Below are positions 1 to 5,374 of a stretch of 5,515 nt of DNA, in pieces (position 1 is the stretch's first letter; each line of letters starts with the position of its first letter). Source of the DNA: a bacterium. Its GTDB lineage: Bacteria; UBA9089; UBA9088. The stretch lies in assembly GCA_003498085.1 (NCBI GenBank), contig DNCM01000035.1, positions 1-5,515 of the forward strand, read 5' to 3'. The notes below the pieces were generated by a model. It had not been told where the DNA came from and did no database searches. It saw only the letters and a program-made list of their open reading frames with translations. The translations under genes and the position numbers were made by a program.

Positions 1-99
1 AATCTGTTTAAAATTCCCCAAAGTTATGAGTAGTTACCTCAAAATCTTATCGTTGAAAATTGGTAAAAAAGAAAATGTAGTTGGAAGTTTTTTAAATTT
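1..99. other. AT-rich flank downstream of the operon, no supported gene
   Basis: This stretch follows the TAG of the barrel gene. I see no stem-loop with a U-tract on the minus strand and no minus-strand ATG. One plus-strand frame is open from the left edge to a TAG at 149-151 (49 codons), running 52 bases into the antisense of the barrel gene. Its composition and lack of recognisable motifs do not support a gene. A terminator or the next gene of the operon may lie beyond the left edge. Confidence 0.5.
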
Positions 100-1623
100 C
101 TATAACCTGATTTTTAGTCCAATTGTAGCAAAAAGCTTTTTTCCAAAATAGTCTTCTCTTTCCTTGTATTTTTGATTAAATAGGTTTTCTATTTTTAAGA
201 ATGCTTCAAATTCATCGCTTATTTTCTTTTCCGCCTTTATATTTAAAATACATGATGAACCGATCCTTTCTGAATCCGCTTTTTGGCTTCCAGTAATTAC
301 GAGACTTGGGGTTATAAGGAGCGTACCTTTTTTATACCTTAAAACCAATTCTCCTTCAATGCTTGGTTTATAGTTCATCTTTTTTGAATAGCCAGTTATA
401 CTCACAGAGGGTTCTATATCTATTCTCTCCTTCAATGAGTAATTAGCCTTTGTCTTTATTCCTACTACTAGGCAAGAATCCCTATTTCTTGGCTCATATA
501 GACCAGAGGATTTTCTACACCATTCAAGACAATTGTTTTTTGCAGAAATAAAGAAAGAGCTTTCTAATAAAAGTCCTTCTTTCTTCAAACCTGCCTCAAA
601 CTCAACAGAAAAAACCCTTTCAGGCTTAAGTGATGATGATACAGTTGAGTATGGGGATTCAAGATATAAAAAAGAGAAGTCTGGCGAAATAAGATGATTC
701 TTTATTGATGCACAGAGAATAAGGTCTTTTCTCCACAAAGATTTAAATCTAATATCAAGAAAGGGGGAGAACATCGATGTTTTATTTTTAAAATTGGAAA
801 GACCGATATCTGGTTGGATTAAGATATTTCTATTTTTAAAGGGCTTTTTTATTGGAAGAAAGGAAAGGTAAAGCGAAAGGATCCTTCTGTTCTTTTCATT
901 CTCCCCATCTATGTTAAGTCTCTTTCTCTTTGCAAAATCAAAGGAGAGCCTTGTGCCTATCCTTGTATTTTTGGTAATATCTTTTTTTTCATTCACTATA
1001 AAACCAACAAAAGATAAATTGTTATAAAGTGATGTGCTGTAATTTGCTTTAAGTCTTACCTTTCTTCTCTCCTCATCCCTGTTTTGATATGGAAGGAAAA
1101 CCTTCTTGTTGAGATAAAGAATAGGGATGGTTAGCCTTGCCTCATTAAAAGAGGTTCCAAAAACTGCCTCAAGTCTATCCTTGCTTTGTGAATGGAATGG
1201 AACTATATTGTTCTCTTTAAAACCCCCATTACTCTCCCTTTCTATCAGAAATGAACCTCCGCCCTTTTTTTTCTCCTTTGCCCAGATAAAACCATAGGAA
1301 AGAAAATCGCGATTCCCAAAAGAAAGAAAAAGAAGAGGAAGGGATCTTTTGGGAGAAAACTGGGGCTTTTTTTCCTCTATAATAAGTGTAGTTTTATCTT
1401 TTGGAACTGTAAAAAACTCTATTACCTCCTCTTTTTTTTCTATTGTTTTTGGTTCTGGAGCAGGCATTGAAAATGGCAGTAATTCTGGTTCAGGTATTTC
1501 TTCTTCCCATTCAATGATAAATTTATCCTCCCCTATAATTATAAGCTCAGAGGGTGAAATTGCTGTTTCTTCCTTGCCCCATACACAAAATGCTATTATC
1601 AAAAAGATGAATACATTAATCAT
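100..1623 (-). CDS. Outer-membrane beta-barrel protein related to TonB-dependent receptors, apparently without plug domain
   Basis: From the ATG at 1621-1623 the protein has 507 residues. Residues 1-16 form a hydrophobic signal sequence (MINVFIFLIIAFCVWG), probably cut by signal peptidase I near Gly16; Cys13 lacks a proper lipobox. A Glu/Pro-rich stretch follows (about 37-60, including Pro-Glu-Pro and Ala-Pro-Glu-Pro-Lys). Residues from about 95 to the end alternate amphipathic strands with polar loops. Two TonB-receptor hallmarks appear: Leu-Lys-Pro-Glu at 332-335 followed by a Ser-Val-Glu-Phe-Glu-Ala-Gly strand, and ENLFNQKY at 479-486 leading to a last strand ending Gly-Leu-Lys-Ile-Arg-Leu. 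I see no plug-domain motifs and no space for one between the signal peptide and the barrel. At about 410 residues the barrel is short for a 22-strand receptor. The terminal residue is Leu rather than the usual Phe. Transport of a specific ligand cannot be inferred. ATGA overlap with the dehydrogenase suggests co-translation. Confidence 0.75.
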   Translation of the reverse strand: MINVFIFLIIAFCVWGKEETAISPSELIIIGEDKFIIEWEEEIPEPELLPFSMPAPEPKTIEKKEEVIEFFTVPKDKTTLIIEEKKPQFSPKRSLPLLFLSFGNRDFLSYGFIWAKEKKKGGGSFLIERESNGGFKENNIVPFHSQSKDRLEAVFGTSFNEARLTIPILYLNKKVFLPYQNRDEERRKVRLKANYSTSLYNNLSFVGFIVNEKKDITKNTRIGTRLSFDFAKRKRLNIDGENEKNRRILSLYLSFLPIKKPFKNRNILIQPDIGLSNFKNKTSMFSPFLDIRFKSLWRKDLILCASIKNHLISPDFSFLYLESPYSTVSSSLKPERVFSVEFEAGLKKEGLLLESSFFISAKNNCLEWCRKSSGLYEPRNRDSCLVVGIKTKANYSLKERIDIEPSVSITGYSKKMNYKPSIEGELVLRYKKGTLLITPSLVITGSQKADSERIGSSCILNIKAEKKISDEFEAFLKIENLFNQKYKEREDYFGKKLFATIGLKIRL

Positions 1624-2660
1624 TTTAAGTATCCTATCACAAGATCCCCAACTTCTGATGTTGAAACTCCCATTTTTCCTGCAGACATATCCTTTATTCT
1701 TCCAGATTGGCAAACAGAGGAAACTGCGTTTTCAACCATCTCTGCTGCTTTTGTTTCACCAAGATTATCAAGCATCATTGCCATTGCAAGAATGCTTGCT
1801 ATTGGATTTGCAAATCCTTTGTTTGCATGTTTTGGGGCCGAACCATGAATCGGTTCAAACATAGAGACGCCCTCTGGATTTATATTTCCACCTGGTGCAA
1901 CGCCCATTCCGCCCTGGATAATAGCGCCAAGGTCTGTTATTATATCGCCAAACATATTGCAGGTAACAACTGTATCAAACCACTCTGGATTCTTTATCAT
2001 CCACATACACATTGCATCAACATGTGCGTGGTCTTGGGTAATATCTGAATACTCCTTACCTACTTCCTTAAATATTTCTTGCCAAAGACCATGCCCATAG
2101 ACTAAGACATTTGATTTATCAACCAGTGTAAGCCTTTTCCTTCTTTTTCTTGCAAGATCATAGGCATATCTTATGCACCTCTCAATCCCTTTCCTTGTAT
2201 ATATCATTGTTTCTATTACTACTTCATCCCTTAGCCTACCTCCAATTCCACTATATAAACATTCTGTATTCTCGCGGACAACGACAAAATCTATATCTTT
2301 TGGGGTTTTATTCTTAATCGGTGTATATATTCCTGGATAAAGTTTTACTGGCCTTAAGTTTATATATTGGTCAAGACCGAATCTTATCTTAAGAAGGACA
2401 CCTTTTTCTAAGACTCCAGGAGGAACATCTGGGTGTCCAATGGCACCAAGTAATATAGCAGACAATTTTTTAAACTCATCCAATATGCCATCCGGAAGAA
2501 CCTTATTATGGGAAAGGTAGTACTCTCCACCAAAGGGATATTCGGTGATTTCATATTTAATGTTACAAATTTGTGCAACACTAGAAAGAACCTTTAATGC
2601 CTCTCTTGTAACTTCAGGACCGATGCCATCTCCTGGAATAACGCCTATCCTGTAAGCCAT
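1620..2660 (-). CDS. leuB: Isocitrate/isopropylmalate dehydrogenase family protein, probable 3-isopropylmalate dehydrogenase
   Basis: This 346-residue enzyme of the NAD(P)-dependent beta-decarboxylating dehydrogenase family matches the family in length. It opens with IGVIPGDGIGPEV (5-17). Substrate and metal residues are in place: Arg93, Arg103 (Asn-Leu-Arg-Pro), Arg129, Tyr136, Lys182, Asp215, Asp239 and Asp243 in NMFGDIITDLGA (235-246). The cofactor loop is HGSAPKHANKGFANP (272-286). 3-Isopropylmalate dehydrogenase of leucine synthesis is the likeliest role. However, Arg-Glu-Asn-Thr-Glu at 129-133 and the Leu-Tyr-Ser-Gly that follows are shared with isocitrate, homoisocitrate and tartrate dehydrogenases, and no other leu gene is present, so the substrate is not certain. 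Lys277 stands where classical LeuB has the Asp that selects NAD, so NADP use is possible. Cys134 replaces a normally invariant Gly. The ATG lies 16 bases inside rpmB; TGA overlaps the next ATG. The symbol is provisional. Confidence 0.85.
   Translation of the reverse strand: MAYRIGVIPGDGIGPEVTREALKVLSSVAQICNIKYEITEYPFGGEYYLSHNKVLPDGILDEFKKLSAILLGAIGHPDVPPGVLEKGVLLKIRFGLDQYINLRPVKLYPGIYTPIKNKTPKDIDFVVVRENTECLYSGIGGRLRDEVVIETMIYTRKGIERCIRYAYDLARKRRKRLTLVDKSNVLVYGHGLWQEIFKEVGKEYSDITQDHAHVDAMCMWMIKNPEWFDTVVTCNMFGDIITDLGAIIQGGMGVAPGGNINPEGVSMFEPIHGSAPKHANKGFANPIASILAMAMMLDNLGETKAAEMVENAVSSVCQSGRIKDMSAGKMGVSTSEVGDLVIGYLK
1632..1635 (-). promoter_or_regulatory. Shine-Dalgarno site supporting the barrel-protein start
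   Basis: On the minus strand AGGA lies eight bases before the ATG at 1621-1623, inside the last codons of the dehydrogenase gene. With the ATGA overlap and a hydrophobic signal sequence beginning exactly at this Met, it favours this start over the upstream in-frame ATG at 1711-1713. The upstream start would put 30 mostly polar residues, encoded antiphase within leuB, ahead of the signal peptide. Confidence 0.7.
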
Positions 2661-2827
2661 CCCTTATGACACTTTGTGCAGAGTCTCACCTTTATCTTTC
2701 TTCCATTAACTATCCTATGAGTTGCATGAAGGTTTGGAGCCTGCTTTTTCCTTGTCTTTCTATGGGAATGGGAAACTCTATTTCCAAATAGTGGTCCTTT
2801 TCCACAGACAAAACATCTTCTACTCAT
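2645..2827 (-). CDS. rpmB: 50S ribosomal protein L28 (bL28), four-cysteine form
   Basis: This 60-residue basic protein belongs to the large ribosomal subunit. The N-terminus shows the family pattern: Cys-Phe-Val-Cys-Gly-Lys-Gly-Pro, then Gly-Asn-x-Val-Ser-His-Ser-His (15-22), Lys-Thr-Arg-Lys-Lys (24-28) and Pro-Asn-Leu (31-33). Two CxxC pairs (Cys5/Cys8 and Cys50/Cys53) indicate the zinc-binding version of L28. Length is close to the 60-65 residues of other short L28 proteins, though the tail after the second pair (HKGWLTG) is not the usual Lys-Ser-Gly-Lys-Val type. The last 16 bases are shared with the start of the next gene. The ATG overlaps the atpA stop as ATGA and has only a weak purine-rich stretch upstream, so it probably relies on ribosomes finishing atpA. 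A position inside an atp operon is unusual for rpmB. Confidence 0.95.
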   Translation of the reverse strand: MSRRCFVCGKGPLFGNRVSHSHRKTRKKQAPNLHATHRIVNGRKIKVRLCTKCHKGWLTG

Positions 2828-4338
2828 CTTTTCTCAAATTCTTCCTTAAATTCCAATATTGCTTTGTCGAGTCTTTCTTTTAGGTCGTCTGAAAGATCTT
2901 TTGTTTCCTTTATCTCCTTTTCTATCTCTGGGTATTTTTCATCCATAAACTTAAAGAATCCTTTTTCAAAATCCCTTACTTTTTCTTTTGGAATACTATC
3001 AAGAAAACCTTCAACACCTGCCTCAATGATCATAACTTGTTTTGCAACAGACATTGGCTTATATTGCTCTTGCTTTAAGATCTCTGTCATCCTTTCTCCC
3101 CTTGTAATCTGTGCAAGGGTTGCCTTATCAAGGTCTGATGAAAACTGGGCAAATGCCGCCAATTCCCTATATTGGGCAAGATCTAGCCTTAGCCTTCCTG
3201 CAACCTTCTTCATTGCTTTTATCTGTGCGGCGGAACCAACACGGGAAACAGAAAGGCCAACATTTATTGCAGGACGAATCCCTCCATAGAATAAATCGGC
3301 CTCGAGGTATATCTGGCCATCCGTTATAGAAATGACATTTGTCGGAATATATGCGGAGATATCACCCGCCTGTGTTTCGATGATTGGAAGTGCGGTTAAA
3401 CTTCCGCCATTATTTACTTCATTGTATTTTGCTGCCCTCTCTAATAGTCTTGAGTGCAGGTAGAATATATCCCCAGGATACGCCTCCCTTCCAGGAGGCC
3501 TTCTTAAAAGTAAGGACATCTGACGATATGCCTGTGCATGCTTTGATAGATCATCATAGATTACCAAGCTATGCCTTCCTGTATCCCTAAAATATTCTCC
3601 CATACAACATCCTGTATACGGTGCAAGGTATTGTAATGGTGCGGGAGAATTCGCTGTTGCCGAAATGACTGTTGTATATTCCATTGCACCGTTCTTTTCT
3701 AAAATATCAACTACACTTGCAACATTTGATTGTTTCTGACCAATTGCAACATAGATGCAAAAGACATCTTCTTCTTTTTGATTTAGGATTGTATCAACAA
3801 CTATCGCTGTCTTTCCCAAAGACCTGTCTGATATGATGAGCTCCCTTTGTCCCCTTCCTATTGGGATCATAGAATCAATCGCTTTTATTCCAGTCTGTAA
3901 TGGTTCGCATACAGGCATTCTTGCGACGATACTTGGTGCTTTCTCCTCAATGTGCCTTCTATGAGGTGTGGTAATTGGCCCCTTCCCGTCAACAGGCTCT
4001 CCAATACCATTCACAACTCTTCCTAAAAGTGCCTCGCCAACTAGAACCTCCATAATCCTTCCAGTGCATCTCGCCTTATCACCTTCTTTTACGGAATTTT
4101 CAAGACCTAAGATAACAACGCCGGCAGTATCCTCTTCAAGGTTTAAGACATAACCCAGAAAGCCTGACGAAAATTCGATAATCTCTCCCATCATTGCATA
4201 ATCTAAGCCATAGATTATAGAAACACCATCTCCAACCTGAATTACCGTTCCCTCCTTTGCAACATCAAGCCTTTTTTCATATCCTTCTATTTCAGAAAGG
4301 ATAACGCTTGATATCTCGTCTGCTTTTATCTCCGCCAT
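2824..4338 (-). CDS. atpA: F-type ATP synthase subunit alpha with non-canonical P-loop
   Basis: This 504-residue protein is the alpha subunit of the F1 head, which alternates with beta and carries the non-catalytic nucleotide sites. The order is standard: N-terminal helix and beta-barrel (about 1-95), nucleotide-binding domain (about 96-375), and C-terminal helical bundle (about 376-504). Conserved blocks include YDDLSKHAQAYRQMSLLLRR (261-280), Arg-Pro-Pro-Gly-Arg-Glu-Ala-Tyr-Pro-Gly-Asp (280-290), and the family signature PAINVGLSVS (356-365). Arg366 in Ser-Val-Ser-Arg is the arginine-finger position acting on the neighbouring beta site. The P-loop at 170-177 reads SDRSLGKT instead of the usual GDRQTGKT: the first Gly, the Gln and the Thr are changed, while Lys176 and Thr177 remain. 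The ATG follows a strong AAGGAGG. The gene overlaps atpH by 13 bases and rpmB by ATGA. No gamma gene follows. Alpha rather than beta identity is clear from the signatures. Confidence 0.98.
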   Translation of the reverse strand: MAEIKADEISSVILSEIEGYEKRLDVAKEGTVIQVGDGVSIIYGLDYAMMGEIIEFSSGFLGYVLNLEEDTAGVVILGLENSVKEGDKARCTGRIMEVLVGEALLGRVVNGIGEPVDGKGPITTPHRRHIEEKAPSIVARMPVCEPLQTGIKAIDSMIPIGRGQRELIISDRSLGKTAIVVDTILNQKEEDVFCIYVAIGQKQSNVASVVDILEKNGAMEYTTVISATANSPAPLQYLAPYTGCCMGEYFRDTGRHSLVIYDDLSKHAQAYRQMSLLLRRPPGREAYPGDIFYLHSRLLERAAKYNEVNNGGSLTALPIIETQAGDISAYIPTNVISITDGQIYLEADLFYGGIRPAINVGLSVSRVGSAAQIKAMKKVAGRLRLDLAQYRELAAFAQFSSDLDKATLAQITRGERMTEILKQEQYKPMSVAKQVMIIEAGVEGFLDSIPKEKVRDFEKGFFKFMDEKYPEIEKEIKETKDLSDDLKERLDKAILEFKEEFEKR

Positions 4339-4868
4339 ATAATCCTCCTTTTTAGTCTATCAAGATGTCCCAATATACTTCCATCTATTACCTTTGAACC
4401 AATCTTTAATATTCCTCCACCTAGAACCTTTTCATCGATTTCTAAAATAATTATAACATCGCATCCAAAAAAATCCATAAGTTTATTCCTAAGGAGTTCT
4501 AAGAGAGAATCATCTGGCTTATATGCCAATGTAAGATGAGTCCTTATCCTCTTCTTCTCAATATCAACAAGCCTTTCAAAAAAAGAAAAAATAAGGGGAA
4601 GGAAGTTAAGTCTTCCACGAGAAGTAAGGAGAAGAATAAATGAAAGGAATTCAGGGCTTGGATCCTTTATTGCCTTTCTTACGATACTTTCTTTTTCTTC
4701 TCTAGACAACATAGGATGTAAAAGAACTTTAACAAGCGATCTACTTTCTTTCATAATCTTAGAAAGAAGAAAAAGATAGTTTCTATTTTCGTCAATTCTT
4801 CCCTTTTCTTTTGCCTCAAGGAAGAATGCCTTTGCATATCTATGAGATATCGCCTCTTTTTTTATCAA
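4326..4868 (-). CDS. atpH: F-type ATP synthase subunit delta (TTG start)
   Basis: This 180-residue protein is the bacterial delta subunit (OSCP homologue), which links the top of the alpha3beta3 head to the b stalk. The N-terminal domain opens with the typical Arg-Tyr-Ala-Lys-Ala-Phe at residues 10-15. The C-terminal signature covers about 138-173: a hydrophobic strand, Ile-Asp-Glu-Lys, Gly-Gly-Gly-Ile, Lys-Ile-Gly-Ser-Lys-Val-Ile-Asp-Gly-Ser, then the Leu-Asp-Arg-Leu-Lys helix. Length is normal. The start codon is TTG (4866-4868), overlapping the atpF TGA as TTGA. It is supported by a perfect AGGAGG seven bases upstream and by no ATG lying between that site and the conserved N-terminal helix. 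The 3' end overlaps atpA by 13 bases. The sequence is divergent outside the signatures, as is usual for this fast-evolving subunit. Confidence 0.94.
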   Translation of the reverse strand: MIKKEAISHRYAKAFFLEAKEKGRIDENRNYLFLLSKIMKESRSLVKVLLHPMLSREEKESIVRKAIKDPSPEFLSFILLLTSRGRLNFLPLIFSFFERLVDIEKKRIRTHLTLAYKPDDSLLELLRNKLMDFFGCDVIIILEIDEKVLGGGILKIGSKVIDGSILGHLDRLKRRIIWRR

Positions 4869-5362
4869 TCAAGAACCTCCTTTTTGGAAATGCTATTTGC
4901 AAACTCAAGAAATAGCTCATCATGTTTTTTTTCGTCTATCTCTTTTTTTATTAATTTTTCTGCAATTGCACAAGATATATCGGAAATGTAAATTAAAGCG
5001 TCTTGCTTTGCCTTTTCTATCTCTATTTTTGCATCTTCGATGACTATAGATGTCTCATCTCTCGCCTCTTTTACTGCCTTATTTATTATCATCCTTCCTT
5101 CTTCCTCTGCCTGTTTTTTTGCTTTTTCTATTATTAAGCTACCTTCTTCTTCTATTCTTTTGAGTCTTTGCCCTGCCTCATCTTCCATCCTTGCTATCCT
5201 AAACTCTTCTTCCTTTATAAGGGATAGAGTGCTACCTATCTTTTCTTTCCTTGATTCAATAAACCTTGAAAGTGGAACAAAAAGAAATTTTGTAAGCACT
5301 GCCATAAGCACAAGGAAACTTATGAGCTGAACAAGGATTATCCAACCACTAATCTCTATCAT
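4865..5362 (-). CDS. atpF: F-type ATP synthase subunit b
   Basis: This 165-residue protein forms the peripheral stalk that holds the F1 head static against the rotating c ring. One N-terminal transmembrane helix spans about residues 6-29. It is followed by the typical turn FLFVPLSRFIESRKEKI (26-42) and a long charged helix rich in Glu, Lys, Arg and Ala (about 43-125) that would form the b-b coiled coil. The tail (about 133-152, Ala-Glu-Lys-Leu-Ile-x5-Asp-Glu-Lys) resembles the region that contacts delta. Length is normal for the family (about 155-170). The ATG at 5360-5362 is the first start after an in-frame TAG and keeps the membrane helix intact. It has no good Shine-Dalgarno; the nearest GGAG is 18 bases upstream, inside the end of atpE, so translation may depend on coupling to atpE. 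I see only one b gene here, with no adjacent b' paralogue. Confidence 0.96.
   Translation of the reverse strand: MIEISGWIILVQLISFLVLMAVLTKFLFVPLSRFIESRKEKIGSTLSLIKEEEFRIARMEDEAGQRLKRIEEEGSLIIEKAKKQAEEEGRMIINKAVKEARDETSIVIEDAKIEIEKAKQDALIYISDISCAIAEKLIKKEIDEKKHDELFLEFANSISKKEVLD
4876..4881 (-). promoter_or_regulatory. Shine-Dalgarno site fixing the TTG start of atpH
   Basis: On the minus strand AGGAGG lies inside the last codons of atpF, seven bases before the TTG at 4866-4868. This is ideal spacing, and it is the main reason for accepting a TTG start that overlaps the atpF stop. The atpA start has an equally strong AAGGAGG (4344-4350), five bases before its ATG. The anti-Shine-Dalgarno system is therefore clearly used in this organism. 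Confidence 0.85.
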
Positions 5363-5374
5363 CTATATTATTTA

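Noticed and set aside
1..99. Possible terminator after the barrel gene
   Set aside because: Only a three-base-pair stem (GAG/CTC around 29-40) could be found and no U-tract follows it on the minus strand.
2..151. Plus-strand frame open from the left edge to a TAG, possibly the 3' end of a convergent gene
   Set aside because: Only 49 codons, one third of it antisense to the end of the barrel gene, no family resemblance. More sequence to the left would decide.
1585..1587. Lipoprotein signal at Cys13 of the barrel protein
   Set aside because: The residues before Cys (Ile-Ala-Phe) do not fit the lipobox, which needs a small residue at -1, and a lipid anchor is not expected on a barrel.
1624..1713. 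Longer start for the barrel protein giving 537 residues
   Set aside because: The extra 30 residues are mostly polar, lie within the leuB reading region and would precede the signal peptide. The internal ATG has ATGA overlap and a Shine-Dalgarno.
1349..1864. Plus-strand open frame of 171 codons across the barrel/leuB junction
   Set aside because: It lies antisense to two well-supported genes, is Ser/Leu/Phe-rich in the manner of a reverse-frame shadow, and has no recognisable motif.
2864..3590. Several plus-strand frames opposite atpA
   Set aside because: All are antisense to a highly conserved gene, and their sequences show no domain; typical shadows.
5040..5330. Plus-strand frame of 96 codons opposite atpF
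   Set aside because: It is the Ser/Leu/Ile-rich complement of the Glu/Lys coiled coil of subunit b.
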